NCBI RefSeq assembly: GCF_003149085.1
Contig: NZ_QGDT01000016.1
Location: forward strand, 47,698 to 111,697
From: Dyadobacter jejuensis
Lineage (GTDB): Bacteria; Bacteroidota; Bacteroidia; Cytophagales; Spirosomataceae
Direction of reading: 5' to 3'
Length of the DNA stretch: 64,000 bases
Shown here: positions 17,992 to 27,844 of the stretch, piece after piece
How positions within the stretch are numbered: the first letter of the stretch is position 1
How the letters are laid out: each line of letters starts with the position of its first letter
Made by a program: the position numbers and the translations under genes
Notes under the pieces: model-generated
The model's input: only the letters and a program-made list of their open reading frames with translations
The model's database searches: none
Told to the model about the DNA's origin: nothing

Positions 17992-19746
17992 TCATTGTTT
18001 CAATTTATAAGTTCGTTGGTTGTGTTTGGTTTCTTCGGCTATTTCAATCTGCCCCTTCTCGATCATTTCAGAAAATAGTCTAGAAACATAAGAAGCATTG
18101 GTATCGGGAATATTCAGCAACTTGCGGGCAGCCTCATTATCTATTTCATCCATAGTGTCCAAATAGCGAATAATAGCCTCTATTTGCCTGGCTTTCTCCT
18201 GCTTTTTTAGTTTTGTATAACCAATTTTATCATCAGTTGAAGCAAGTTTGGTTTTGTGAATAATGTATTTGAGTCCCGAAGTTCTCCCAGTAGTTTCTAT
18301 AAATTCGATATCTTGTAATTCGCTTAAAATTTTTCGCAATTGGTAATTGTTCACAAAAGGCAATTGCTCTAACTGTTGGAAGGTGAGTTTTTGACCGGTG
18401 TAAATATGATTGAGTACAATTAGCTTTTCTAAGTCAATATCTTTTTTGGCGGTTTGCTTATATAATAGACTCAGTTCTGCCAGTTTCTCAGAATACACAT
18501 CTGCATTGATTCTCAGGAGAATAGAATGCTCGGTCTGAATGGGTTCTGGCAGTTTCTTTCCCTTTGATAGTAAGGCAGTAAATATTTTATCAAACCCACT
18601 TCCAGCTTTTTCTGCATAATTTATTTCTCGCAACACATCCATTATACCAGGATTCCGAGGGTTAGTTTTTCTCAAAAAATTGGTTTCGTTGATGCCCTGA
18701 GGAAAGTGCCCTGGACTTTCAAATTCTAAATAATTTGGATATTTCCTGATCTCAATAATTTGTTGGCGGCTGTAATCACGGTGAGCAAGTGCATTAATTA
18801 GTAATTCACGTAATACTACTTCCGGGTAGTCTTCTATATATTCCCGAAATAACCCAAAGTGAAACTCTTTCAGTTTTATTTCCGATTTTAATTGTCCAAA
18901 ACAGGAATCAGCCATTTCAATAAGATTACCGCTATATTCAAAAGGCGTGTAACTTCCATCTTCATAGTAGCGTATATATTTGATTTGATTATATGGTAAT
19001 TCCCTGAAAGCCTTTTGGTTGCCTATAAATAATATCCCTGAAGTTGTGGGCAACAGTTTGCCATTTTCCTCTTTAATCAAGCCCAACGTTTCAGTGAATT
19101 CAGCAGAGTTGTTTTTTAGATATGGGCTTTGAGGCTTTTCCTTTTGAATGCGAAGAAATAAATCTCTGGTTTTGCTGATATCTTGCCATCCAGGAATTGG
19201 GTTTCCTTGCTTATCTGTTTCCTGACTTTCCAGTGGCAAATCCCAAGTTTTTTGATCAAATACTATTAATCCCTTCTCTGCTTGTATGGTAGCTATCTCA
19301 TAAGTTTCAATAGATCTATTGCCATCATTGCTTCTTACAAGATACTCGCTCTTGGATGTTCTATGTAATTGTGGAGAAAATGGTACTTCTAAAACAAGTA
19401 CTTTTTTGTTTTGAATTACCAAACTATGGGGCTTTAATGTAATTGAGGGTACAGTTCTGTCCTGAATCTGACGTATCAATTCGAAAACTTTTGCATCTGT
19501 AAATTCAAATTCAGAATTAATTTCTTTGGTTTTATCTTCTATTCCAATGAAAAGGAAGCCGCCCTTTTTATTGGCAAATGCCACAACGTCCTTTGCTAAC
19601 TCCTCATATTTTGGAGCAAAATTCTTTAACGATTTACCAAAAGCAATTTTGTCTTCCAGCTGCTCTTTAAAGTCAAGGATGTCACATTCTCCTTTTGCAA
19701 GCAAATTGTAAAACCATTGAATACTATGCCGAGTTAGTTTTTCCAT
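17992..19746 (-). CDS. AlbA_2 / divergent ATPase domain protein in the restriction locus
   Basis: A 584-residue protein with an N-terminal Schlafen-type AlbA_2 domain (about 15-150, containing VVAFANKKGGFLFIGIED). Next comes a divergent HATPase-like region (about 250-400, with ELLINALAHRDYS and YAEKAGSGFDKI, as in the RecG-like ATP-binding family). C-terminal winged-helix segments follow (about 420-584). Such proteins are commonly found inside type I restriction operons between hsdM and hsdS. Their function is unproven; RNA or DNA binding and regulation or anti-phage activity are proposed for relatives. It starts two bases after the hsdM stop, so the genes are co-transcribed. Confidence 0.85.
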   Translation of the reverse strand: MEKLTRHSIQWFYNLLAKGECDILDFKEQLEDKIAFGKSLKNFAPKYEELAKDVVAFANKKGGFLFIGIEDKTKEINSEFEFTDAKVFELIRQIQDRTVPSITLKPHSLVIQNKKVLVLEVPFSPQLHRTSKSEYLVRSNDGNRSIETYEIATIQAEKGLIVFDQKTWDLPLESQETDKQGNPIPGWQDISKTRDLFLRIQKEKPQSPYLKNNSAEFTETLGLIKEENGKLLPTTSGILFIGNQKAFRELPYNQIKYIRYYEDGSYTPFEYSGNLIEMADSCFGQLKSEIKLKEFHFGLFREYIEDYPEVVLRELLINALAHRDYSRQQIIEIRKYPNYLEFESPGHFPQGINETNFLRKTNPRNPGIMDVLREINYAEKAGSGFDKIFTALLSKGKKLPEPIQTEHSILLRINADVYSEKLAELSLLYKQTAKKDIDLEKLIVLNHIYTGQKLTFQQLEQLPFVNNYQLRKILSELQDIEFIETTGRTSGLKYIIHKTKLASTDDKIGYTKLKKQEKARQIEAIIRYLDTMDEIDNEAARKLLNIPDTNASYVSRLFSEMIEKGQIEIAEETKHNQRTYKLKQ

Positions 19747-19747
19747 T

Positions 19748-21328
19748 TCAGTTGGTTAATTCTTTTAAATATATCCCCATTTCACTCTGTACTTTCAGCA
19801 ATTCTCCTTCCAGTTGTTCAATCTCCTGTTGCACGGCTGCAATGTCCACCTCGGCCTCTTCTTCAAAAGTGTCCACATAGCGTGGGATGTTGAGGTTGAA
19901 ATCATTTTCTAATATTTCTTCGAATGTGGCCACATAACTAAATTTATCTTCCACCACACCAGGTTCCAATTTCCCAGCGTTAAAATCCCGATAAGTGTTT
20001 ACAATGTGTCCTATATCGCTATCACGCAGTTTGTTTTGGTGTTTGGCACTTTCGTAGTGCTTGCTGGCATCTATAAACAGGAAGTTTTTGTTTTCGACTC
20101 CGCTCGAACTGATAGCCTTATTCTTGTTGAAAATAAGAATGGTAGCCGGAATTCCTGTACCAAAAAACAGGTTGGCAGGTAAGCCAATTACTGCTTCAAG
20201 CAGATTTTCTTCAATCGTTTTTTTTCTTATTTTCCCTTCGCTACTCCCTCTGAACAATACACCATGCGGTACCACTACGCCAGCTCGTCCTTGTTCGTTG
20301 AGGGTTTCTATCATATGGCTAATAAATGCCCAATCGCCCTTGCTTTTTGGTGGCACTCCTCGCCAAAAGCGGAGGTATTTATCGGTTTCGGGGTCGTAGC
20401 TTACTGTTGTTTTGTCGCCATCTTTGTCTTCCACCTTTCCCCACTTATCTAGCGAAAAGGGAGGATTGGCTACTACGGTATCAAATTTCATAAGGGCATC
20501 CCCTTCTATCAGCTTTGGGTTGCGAATGGTATCGCCCCAGCGTATAGTGGCATTGTCGAAACCATGCAGGAACATATTCATCACGGCCAGAGCCCACGTG
20601 CTGCCGTTGGCCTCTTGCCCGTAAAGCGAAAAATTGTCGGAGCCTACCTCTTCACCGGCTTTTATCAATAACGAGGCTGAGCCACACGTTGGGTCGCAAA
20701 TACGCGAGCCAGGCTTGGACTTGGTGAGTTTGGCGATAAGGGTAGAAACTTCTTTTGGGGTGAAAAACTCTCCCGCTTTTTTACCCGCATCACTCGCAAA
20801 GTTTTCTATCAGAAACATATATGCTCCGCCTATAATATCCACGCCGTCTAGGTGCGAAGGACGAAGGTTGAGCGACTCCTTGTTGAAGTCGAGCAATAAG
20901 TTCTTCAGACGGGTATTCTTGTCTTTGGGTTCGCCAAGCTTACTGCTGTTAAAATCGATGTTTTGAAAAATCCCTGCTCCGTCTTCGCTATATAATTTTT
21001 CACGATTGGCCTCTTCTAGGTCTATTAAGGCCGTATTGATGAGCTCACCTATGTTAGGTTCATTACGAGATTCGTAGAGGAAGTTAAAATGACTATTGAC
21101 TGGAACCACAAATCGCTCGTATTTCATGGCGCGATCGGCTCTTTCTTTTTCCCCGGCATACTTAGCAAGATAGGCATCATACTTGTCGTCGTAGACGTCG
21201 CTAAGGTATTTTAGGAACAGCATCGTCAGCACATAGTCTTTATAAATGCTTGGGTCAATACTGCCTCTAAAGGTATCGCAGGCCTTCCATACGGCATCGT
21301 TGATGTCTTTCTGAGTTATTTTAGTCAT
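19748..21328 (-). CDS. hsdM: Type I restriction-modification DNA methyltransferase subunit M
   Basis: A 526-residue N6-adenine methyltransferase subunit that protects host DNA and forms the core complex with HsdS. An N-terminal helical domain (about 1-150) is followed by the catalytic domain with SAM-binding motif I DPTCGSASLL (from Asp212) and catalytic motif IV NPPF (288-291). The C-terminal tail has a coiled-coil segment (about 490-520) typical of HsdM-HsdS contact. Its start codon overlaps the stop of the half-length hsdS by one base (TAATG), showing translational coupling. Confidence 0.95.
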   Translation of the reverse strand: MTKITQKDINDAVWKACDTFRGSIDPSIYKDYVLTMLFLKYLSDVYDDKYDAYLAKYAGEKERADRAMKYERFVVPVNSHFNFLYESRNEPNIGELINTALIDLEEANREKLYSEDGAGIFQNIDFNSSKLGEPKDKNTRLKNLLLDFNKESLNLRPSHLDGVDIIGGAYMFLIENFASDAGKKAGEFFTPKEVSTLIAKLTKSKPGSRICDPTCGSASLLIKAGEEVGSDNFSLYGQEANGSTWALAVMNMFLHGFDNATIRWGDTIRNPKLIEGDALMKFDTVVANPPFSLDKWGKVEDKDGDKTTVSYDPETDKYLRFWRGVPPKSKGDWAFISHMIETLNEQGRAGVVVPHGVLFRGSSEGKIRKKTIEENLLEAVIGLPANLFFGTGIPATILIFNKNKAISSSGVENKNFLFIDASKHYESAKHQNKLRDSDIGHIVNTYRDFNAGKLEPGVVEDKFSYVATFEEILENDFNLNIPRYVDTFEEEAEVDIAAVQQEIEQLEGELLKVQSEMGIYLKELTN

Positions 21329-21885
21329 TATTTTATTAAGTTGGTAATTTGATGTTCGATTAATAGTTTCCTCTTTTGAAGAATTGCAAGCCGAAGATGT
21401 TTTTCGGTATCAGCTAAGTTTACCAGTCGAATGATAGCGTGTTGCTTTTCAAGACTAGGGATTGGGACTTCAATTTCTTCTAGAACGGACTTTCTAATGG
21501 ATTGCATGGCCGTTCCTCTTGCATGCTCTTTTATGAAGTTTTGGGTATCGGCATTATTGAGCAGCCACGATAAGTACGCTGGTAGAATATTGCTGGCCCA
21601 GGGTTTAATAACGAAAAACGAAGTAGAGGCCACGGCTGCTGGGTGATGGCTTTCATAAACGGCTGCAAAGTTTTTGGAGCCCTTGGCTGCAAAAAGTACA
21701 TCGCCAGGTTGGAGTAGGTGCTTTTCTGCGATACCTATTGACCCTATGTCAGGATATATATTGCTCAAAAGATTTCCGTTTTCGTCAAAATGTTTCGCTT
21801 GTAAATACACGATTTCACCTACTTCCTGTGTTTTAGCAAAAAGTCCAGTTTGAATGGTAGCAATATCTTTTAATAATGTTTTCAA
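21328..21885 (-). CDS. Half-length type I specificity (HsdS-like) protein
   Basis: A 185-residue protein with one target-recognition domain (about 1-140) and one conserved helical region (IPSLEKQHAIIRLVNLADTE ... LLIEHQITNLIK). It is half the size of a normal HsdS. Half-S proteins can work as dimers and recognise symmetric bipartite targets. It is the first gene of the operon, is translationally coupled to hsdM, and coexists with a full-length hsdS 3.5 kb downstream. It shows no obvious frameshift or truncation scar: it has its own ATG and a promoter at the right distance. Confidence 0.85.
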   Translation of the reverse strand: MKTLLKDIATIQTGLFAKTQEVGEIVYLQAKHFDENGNLLSNIYPDIGSIGIAEKHLLQPGDVLFAAKGSKNFAAVYESHHPAAVASTSFFVIKPWASNILPAYLSWLLNNADTQNFIKEHARGTAMQSIRKSVLEEIEVPIPSLEKQHAIIRLVNLADTEKHLRLAILQKRKLLIEHQITNLIK

Positions 21886-22249
21886 ATTTTATTCTAAGTA
21901 GTCGTCCTACAAATATAGCTGAAAATTCTATCTACTCAAGTGGAATTTGAGAAAAAAATCCAAGTACAGGCTCTACAAAACTACAAATGATTGGATTTTA
22001 TTTGGTAATGATTTGATTATCAATGTTATATGGATTTTCGCGTCAGATAAAGAAATACAAGAAGATTTCTTTATGTGGGTCAATCCTATGATACGAATAA
22101 GATAAGGTAATCGAGCGACCATTTCGCCACCACCGCTTTGGCATAAGCCTCTGATCCCGCAGGGCTCCAGCCATATTACCCCTAAGCTTTGATCATGTGT
22201 TTATTAAAAAAAATTTGGCTATTGGAAAATAACTGGATCGGCAGCATCC
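21886..22249. other. Intergenic region with promoter and a short coding-like scrap
   Basis: This holds the restriction-operon promoter at its left end. Toward its right end, minus-strand translation from about 22173 gives the coding-like run YGWSPAGSEAYAKAVVAKWS before a stop near 22090. It may be the last codons of a lost gene, perhaps a secreted hydrolase C-terminus. No intact gene is present. Confidence 0.35.
21910..21939 (-). promoter_or_regulatory. Bacteroidota promoter of the type I restriction operon
   Basis: Read on the minus strand, TTG (21939-21937), 19 bases, then TATATTTG (21917-21910) match the -33 TTTG / -7 TAnnTTTG arrangement of Bacteroidota primary-sigma promoters, including the 19-base spacing. 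The -7 box lies 24 bases upstream of the half-hsdS ATG. Confidence 0.7.
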
Positions 22250-22891
22250 TCAAATCTGTACCAATTGGAGTTTAAGGGCTTTGAATACCAGTCCAGCGGT
22301 ATTTTTGGCCTGTAGCTTTTCCAATAGACTTTTACGATGACTCTCTACGGTTCGGCTGCTGATAAACAGCTTATCGGCAATTTCGGCGGTAGTCATTTCT
22401 TGGCATATCAACCCTAGGATCTCGCGCTCTCGTTTAGATATGGCAAAGGTATCTGCCGTAGCTGGGTTCCTGGGTGATGGCTGTAGCATCACCTCCGAGA
22501 TGTACGAGGTAAAATAAAAGTCCTTCTCATAAACCTCCTTGATGGACCGTACCAACTCCTGAGCCGAGGTGTTCTTTAATAAATAGGCGCTGGCTCCAAG
22601 CTCCAGCAGTTGTACTATTGTACTCGGCTCCTGGTGCATGGTTAGTACGATGACCCGAATAGCTGGGTACTCCCGTTTGATGCGCACCATGGCCTCGATA
22701 CCATCTAAAATGGGCATGTTTAGGTCCATGAGCACGACGTCGGGAGTTTGGTAGGGGAGGCTTTCGAGCAGTTCTAGGCCATTGGGAACGTCGGCTACCA
22801 CCCCGAACGAGGGGATGCTATCCAGAATGGCCCGCAGTCCTTCGCGGAAAATCCGGTGGTCGTCGGCAATGGTGATTCTTATAGGAGTCAT
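22250..22891 (-). CDS. LuxR/NarL-type response regulator
   Basis: A 213-residue two-component response regulator. The receiver domain (about 1-125) has the acidic pair in TIADDHRIFREGL and the phosphoacceptor Asp in DVVLMDLNMPILDG, with the conserved Lys in YLLKNTSAQ. The C-terminal LuxR helix-turn-helix (about 150-213) reads KREREILGLICQEMTTAEIADKL. It begins three bases after the giant kinase gene and is almost certainly its output partner. Confidence 0.95.
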   Translation of the reverse strand: MTPIRITIADDHRIFREGLRAILDSIPSFGVVADVPNGLELLESLPYQTPDVVLMDLNMPILDGIEAMVRIKREYPAIRVIVLTMHQEPSTIVQLLELGASAYLLKNTSAQELVRSIKEVYEKDFYFTSYISEVMLQPSPRNPATADTFAISKREREILGLICQEMTTAEIADKLFISSRTVESHRKSLLEKLQAKNTAGLVFKALKLQLVQI

Positions 22892-22894
22892 TTT

Positions 22895-25800
22895 TTAAAG
22901 TTTTATCTCCAGGTTCATCCTAATCCCATGGCCAACGGTGGAGTAGATATAAAGTTTCCCTCCCAGGGTACGCGATCGATTAGCAATGTTTTGAAGTCCA
23001 ATAGCCTTACCGGCTTCATGCTTCAGTTGTATGGCGCCCATATCGAAGCCCACACCGTTGTCGGTGTATTCGCATTCGAGGAGGTTGTGTTTTTGTTCTA
23101 GTCTTAAAAATATACTGGATGCCTGGGCATATTTCAAGGTATTATTAAAAAGCTCCTGTAAGATACGGTACAGCTGCACCTCTATGCTTTCGGGCAAGCG
23201 GCCGACGAGGTTGGTTCGCAGCTCAATCTGTAGATGGCTGGCTTGCTGTATATCATGAATCATAGACTGGAGGGCTACCACCAAGCCGAATTTCTCTAGT
23301 GATGCCGGCGATAGTCGATGCGAGAGCTGGCGAAGGTTCTGTATGGCTTGGTCCAGGATTATTTTCGCCTTTAGGTTGATTTCGGCCGTGCTATTCCCAT
23401 GGCTTAGATACAGCTTGATGGTCGAAAGCAAGGCCCCTATATCATCGTGTAGGTCGGCGGCAATGCGTCGTCGTTCATTTTCTTCGGCCGAGTGGCTGAT
23501 CGTCAGGAGTTGGTTGTTATAGTCTGTCTCTAGCCTGCGTACCCTTTCATGTTCTTCTAGTAATTGTGCATTTTCTACTGAGATATGAAAAAGCCCCGCC
23601 ATGGCATTTAGGGTATTTAAGGTTTCCTGGCCGATGGGAAGGCGGTCAGTTAGGGTTTCGAGGTAGATGATGGCCTTTACGTTCCCGCCTTGGCCAAGCG
23701 GAAAGCCTATCAGCGACTGAACGGCATTTTGGCTGATGTAGGGGTCCGAAAAAAAGCGTGCGTCCTTGCTGAGATCAGCGGACCAGACGGGCTGGCCGGA
23801 CCGAAGTGCCAGATGAATCGCCGAGAGCGGGAAACCACCGTTGACTTCCGCATCGGAGTTAAGGATCTGGCTCATGGCCTTCTCTTCTATTTTGACCTGG
23901 ATGGATTGGTCCCAGCCCGAAAAAAGCAGTAAGGCACGGTCTACATGGCAGAGCTCAACAACCATTTGCATCAAGCTTTTCAGTAATAGCTTGACGTCGG
24001 AAATGGTGGATATTCTTCCCTGAAGCATCATTATAGCCTGCTCTACCGTGTCGACTCTTTGTGGCAGCTGAGGACGAATGTCCTTGATGAAGAGTTCGGG
24101 GTATTGCCTCTCCAGGTGGAGGCATTTGGCCATTGAGCCCCATGCCCAATAGGTGGCATAGGATTTCCTGATGACCAGCTCGCAATGCGACCAGGCTTTG
24201 GTTCTGGCGAAGATCTTCCCTAAGGCTTCATAGCCTATCGCTTCCAAGTGCAGGTAGTTCTTTTCTCTTGCGAACTCTATGCCATCACCGAAATATTTTT
24301 TTGCCATCTCCAAGTCTCCTGTAGCGGAACAGTAGGCGCCAGCCACCATTTGGTACATTCCCAAGAAGTTGCCTGGGGCCGAATGGGCAATTTTTTTGAG
24401 CTTGGTTTTGGCATTTTGAATGCGCTGTAAATAACGTCGGTGGGGTTCTAGGATATAAGCGTCGGAAGCTGCTAAAGCGGCAATTAGCAAATAATGCGGA
24501 TAAGACATTTGTCGTGAGGAGCTCTCATCCTCCCTTTCCCGGGCCTTTTCGGCGAATGAGTAGGCCAAGGTAGCCTCCGACAGCAGGTAGTGCAAGAAAA
24601 GCTTATACACGTAAAAGTCGAACAGTGTCGCCGAGTCTTTTTTGTCCAACAGTTTTTGAACGAAGACCTTTTCGGTAGGCTCGTTGCCAGTGATGGATAA
24701 GTCGGTGGCCTGAGGGCTGACGAGGTGGTGCACCATTTGACGTTGGTTTTCAGAGACCACATACACCAAGTCTTGCTTCATTTCGAGAATGATGACGCTA
24801 TCTTCTTGCATCAGCTGTGCCACCAGGTGTAGCCTTTCGCCAGTGAAAAAAAGCAGACAACTATGAAAAGTGGCAGAAAAAGATGCATATAGCAGATCGC
24901 CGGTCTCCCGACCCATAATGTACGATTTCTTTAGTGCTGGAATGGCCTCCCTAATGTCGGACTTCCAGTAGGACAGGAAGCCGTAAAACATGGCCATCAC
25001 CTTAGCCTGAACCTGGTCCGAAGGCTTGGTTTGGACTAATCCAAGGGCTAGCTTGCCAAAGGCGTAGCCTTGGTTAAGGTCGCCCATAATACTCGCCAAC
25101 GCAAACCCATAGGCGGCATAGCCTACGGCGGAGTAGGGGGAGTTGCCGAATTTTAGGGAAAGCTGTACTTGTTTAAAAACGATTGAAGGGAGTAGTTCCG
25201 GAGCCGCCGAAAAGATGGAAGTCGTACACTTGGCTGTAAGCTTCATAAACATCAAGGCGGACTCATGCGTCATGGCAGGGAGGTGGGCCAAGGCCTCCGC
25301 CTTTCTGCCCTTTAATAGTAGTTTCGTTTTGCCGTATTCGATTAGGAGGTCTAGCTGCGAAGGGTTTCGTTTTATTGGATAGCCCAGGTCGTTCAACAGT
25401 ACTAGCAACAGCTCAATGGCCGATGACATTTCATGATTTTCATTCAGTATATCAAGCTTTACTTCATAGCCTTTCATCCGAGTTGCGAGGGTGTTGGAGC
25501 GATTGATGATCTCCTGAGCCCAGGCTTCGGCCATAGCTCTTTCCCCTACAATGGCCGCCGACTCTGCCGCACCGATGTATAAGTTTACGATCAACTCGTA
25601 ATGGACGCCCCAATGCTCAGGCCGAAGCACCATAATAGCCCTCCTGTAATATTCCAGCGCGGGTGAAAAGGCCGCTTTGGAACTCGATTCTACCCCACAT
25701 TTATAGTTCAAAATGAGGTAGTTCCAGTGTTCATCGGCGGGTAGCTCTTCTAGGCCCAAGTGGAGCTGACGCGTGGTGTTAAAAAGCGTTTCTGAATGAG

Positions 25801-27844
25801 GGCTGTTACCATATGTTTTAAGAAAATGCTGGCCAATGGAAGCATGAATACACTTTCGCTGTAGTTCCTGTAGTCCCTGATAGACACTCTCTAAAATATG
25901 GTCGTGGGCAAATTCGTAATTATCGGCCTGGGCCTTTCTGATAAATTCCTTAAGCAACGCATCCTCCAAGAGTTCCTGGCAATAGACTATCGATTTGCCG
26001 CATACTACTGACAAATCGTTCAAGCCAAATTGTCGACCAAAACAGGATGCAACCTGCAGAACTCCCATGGTGGGTCCTGATAGTGTTTTTAGCCTATTGA
26101 GGATAAATTCCAGGACATTTTCAGTCTCTTTAAGCAGGCTTAGTTGGCTGGAGTTATAATGCCAGTGGTTCTGACGGGAGTCATAGCTGAATACCTCACT
26201 TTGCCATAGGGCATGTAAAAACTGATGGGTATAGAAAGGGTTTCCGTTGGTCTTCTCAAAAATAAGCTGAGCCAGGGTGTGGTTGTCTGAAGTGGGTATG
26301 GAATCTTCTAAGAGTGCATAGATGTCGGTGCTCGTTAAATTTCGTAAGGATAAGTGGGTGATGTTGGTCTTGTATACCGGGCTCGACAAGACCATGGCAT
26401 TGGGGTCGGGGCGTGAGGCGGTTATCAACATAAAGTACTTCAAACGAGGGTAGTGAATCAGGGCATCTACCAGCTGACTCGACGAATGGTCTGCCCATTG
26501 AAAGTCGTCTAAGAAGACGATCAGTGGCTGTCCTTGTACGGCAAGGGTCTCAAACAGCCGTTGAAAGACGTATTCCAGACGGCTTTGTGCTTCTGCACCC
26601 GTTAGAGCCGGTACTTCAGGCTGCTCGCCGATAATCCATTTGAATTCGGGAACGAAATTTGTCAAGACTTTACCTACCTCTCCAACGGCGCTGTGTAGTA
26701 CGCTTCTCCATTGCTCCAGCCGATGCTGATCTTCACATAATATATGCGTGGCTAGCTCCTTTAAGGCAAATGCTATGGCATAAAAGGGATTCTCTTTCTT
26801 GGTAATATCGAACTGTCCATATATGAAGACGCCTCCCTGCTGTAGGACTTCGATACGGACTCTATTGGCTAAGGCCGTTTTGCCCGTACCAGGGGCTCCT
26901 TGTATCTGTACCAAGGCCTTTTGTCCATCGATGCAGTGCTGCAGTTGCTGAGACAATACACCCATGTCAGATTCCCGGCCATAAATTTTTTCTGAAATCT
27001 TAAAACCTATGGCACGGTCGTGTTGGCCCGGTATAAATGCCATTCGTTTTTCAGGACTTTCTGCACTGTCTCTACAAAACTCTATGTCCCGACGAAGGCC
27101 ATATACCGACTGGTAGCGGTCAACGGTAGACTTCGACAGGAGTTTACTCAATACCTCGTCGAGGCATTTGGGGATCTGGCTATTGACCCACCGGGCTGAG
27201 GGTACCGGACTTAGGACGATTTCACGTAACAGCTCTCCTATCTGGTTGCTCTTATAGGGCAACTGCCGCGTTAATATTTCATAGAACAAGACTCCCGCTG
27301 AGAAGAAATCGGATCGGTAGTCACTTTTTCGTCCTATTCGCCCTATTTGTTCCGGAGGGAAATAGGGAAGCTCGGCAGCGTCGAGTTTCGAAGCCGCATG
27401 AAATTGAGGGCTAAATGGAGCACACTCAGCCATTGAAAAGTCGATCAAGGTGAGTCTTCCACTAACGGGCTCTATGAGGATATTATAAGGATTGAAACGG
27501 TTGTGCAACATCCGGAGCCGCTGCAGATCGTCGAGTAAATCGAGGATGTTTAAGGCAATTGAATAAAACGACTCTAGTGAGCAAGGGTTTTTCTGGAGGT
27601 AGCTCTTCAGACTTATGCCTTCAATATGTTCTAAAAGCAGCGCTAGTTGATTGTTGTGAATGGTCCTGGATAGGGCTTTTCGAAAATGTGGTGTTGTGAA
27701 TTTATGGCTCAATTCGAGCTCCCTCTGTACCAATTCTTCCGTTTCCGCATCGTCCGGAAATATTTTTAAAATGGCATCTGCTCCGCTGTCCTGCCGAATA
27801 TGATAGACCAAAGAGCGCGCACTTTTAGAGATAAGCTTCTTCAT
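22895..27844 (-). CDS. Giant pseudokinase / AAA ATPase / GAF / histidine kinase sensor
   Basis: A 1649-residue cytoplasmic signalling protein with no signal peptide or clear transmembrane helices. Order: a serine/threonine kinase-like domain (1-255); an AAA/STAND ATPase (about 285-560) with Walker A GAPGTGKT (Lys322) and Walker B FLDDFQW (Asp446-Asp447); a long helical TPR-like region (about 640-1200); a GAF domain (about 1240-1410); and a HisKA_3/HATPase histidine kinase with phosphoacceptor His about 1466 (RRRIAADLHDDIGALL) and G box DNGVGFD. The architecture matches trifunctional kinase/ATPase/histidine kinase proteins. The kinase HRD motif reads HNR (114-116), so the catalytic Asp is missing, although Lys27, Asn121 and Asp135 remain. 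It is co-transcribed with the response regulator. Confidence 0.92.
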   Translation of the reverse strand: MKKLISKSARSLVYHIRQDSGADAILKIFPDDAETEELVQRELELSHKFTTPHFRKALSRTIHNNQLALLLEHIEGISLKSYLQKNPCSLESFYSIALNILDLLDDLQRLRMLHNRFNPYNILIEPVSGRLTLIDFSMAECAPFSPQFHAASKLDAAELPYFPPEQIGRIGRKSDYRSDFFSAGVLFYEILTRQLPYKSNQIGELLREIVLSPVPSARWVNSQIPKCLDEVLSKLLSKSTVDRYQSVYGLRRDIEFCRDSAESPEKRMAFIPGQHDRAIGFKISEKIYGRESDMGVLSQQLQHCIDGQKALVQIQGAPGTGKTALANRVRIEVLQQGGVFIYGQFDITKKENPFYAIAFALKELATHILCEDQHRLEQWRSVLHSAVGEVGKVLTNFVPEFKWIIGEQPEVPALTGAEAQSRLEYVFQRLFETLAVQGQPLIVFLDDFQWADHSSSQLVDALIHYPRLKYFMLITASRPDPNAMVLSSPVYKTNITHLSLRNLTSTDIYALLEDSIPTSDNHTLAQLIFEKTNGNPFYTHQFLHALWQSEVFSYDSRQNHWHYNSSQLSLLKETENVLEFILNRLKTLSGPTMGVLQVASCFGRQFGLNDLSVVCGKSIVYCQELLEDALLKEFIRKAQADNYEFAHDHILESVYQGLQELQRKCIHASIGQHFLKTYGNSPHSETLFNTTRQLHLGLEELPADEHWNYLILNYKCGVESSSKAAFSPALEYYRRAIMVLRPEHWGVHYELIVNLYIGAAESAAIVGERAMAEAWAQEIINRSNTLATRMKGYEVKLDILNENHEMSSAIELLLVLLNDLGYPIKRNPSQLDLLIEYGKTKLLLKGRKAEALAHLPAMTHESALMFMKLTAKCTTSIFSAAPELLPSIVFKQVQLSLKFGNSPYSAVGYAAYGFALASIMGDLNQGYAFGKLALGLVQTKPSDQVQAKVMAMFYGFLSYWKSDIREAIPALKKSYIMGRETGDLLYASFSATFHSCLLFFTGERLHLVAQLMQEDSVIILEMKQDLVYVVSENQRQMVHHLVSPQATDLSITGNEPTEKVFVQKLLDKKDSATLFDFYVYKLFLHYLLSEATLAYSFAEKAREREDESSSRQMSYPHYLLIAALAASDAYILEPHRRYLQRIQNAKTKLKKIAHSAPGNFLGMYQMVAGAYCSATGDLEMAKKYFGDGIEFAREKNYLHLEAIGYEALGKIFARTKAWSHCELVIRKSYATYWAWGSMAKCLHLERQYPELFIKDIRPQLPQRVDTVEQAIMMLQGRISTISDVKLLLKSLMQMVVELCHVDRALLLFSGWDQSIQVKIEEKAMSQILNSDAEVNGGFPLSAIHLALRSGQPVWSADLSKDARFFSDPYISQNAVQSLIGFPLGQGGNVKAIIYLETLTDRLPIGQETLNTLNAMAGLFHISVENAQLLEEHERVRRLETDYNNQLLTISHSAEENERRRIAADLHDDIGALLSTIKLYLSHGNSTAEINLKAKIILDQAIQNLRQLSHRLSPASLEKFGLVVALQSMIHDIQQASHLQIELRTNLVGRLPESIEVQLYRILQELFNNTLKYAQASSIFLRLEQKHNLLECEYTDNGVGFDMGAIQLKHEAGKAIGLQNIANRSRTLGGKLYIYSTVGHGIRMNLEIKL

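Noticed and set aside
16454..21885. Phase-variable inverting hsdS system
   Set aside because: No recombinase gene and no long inverted repeats shared by the two specificity genes were seen.
22090..22173. Coding-like scrap YGWSPAGSEAYAKAVVAKWS as a gene
   Set aside because: It is fewer than 30 codons with stops on both sides; at best it is the tail of a lost gene, so it is only noted in the intergenic entry.
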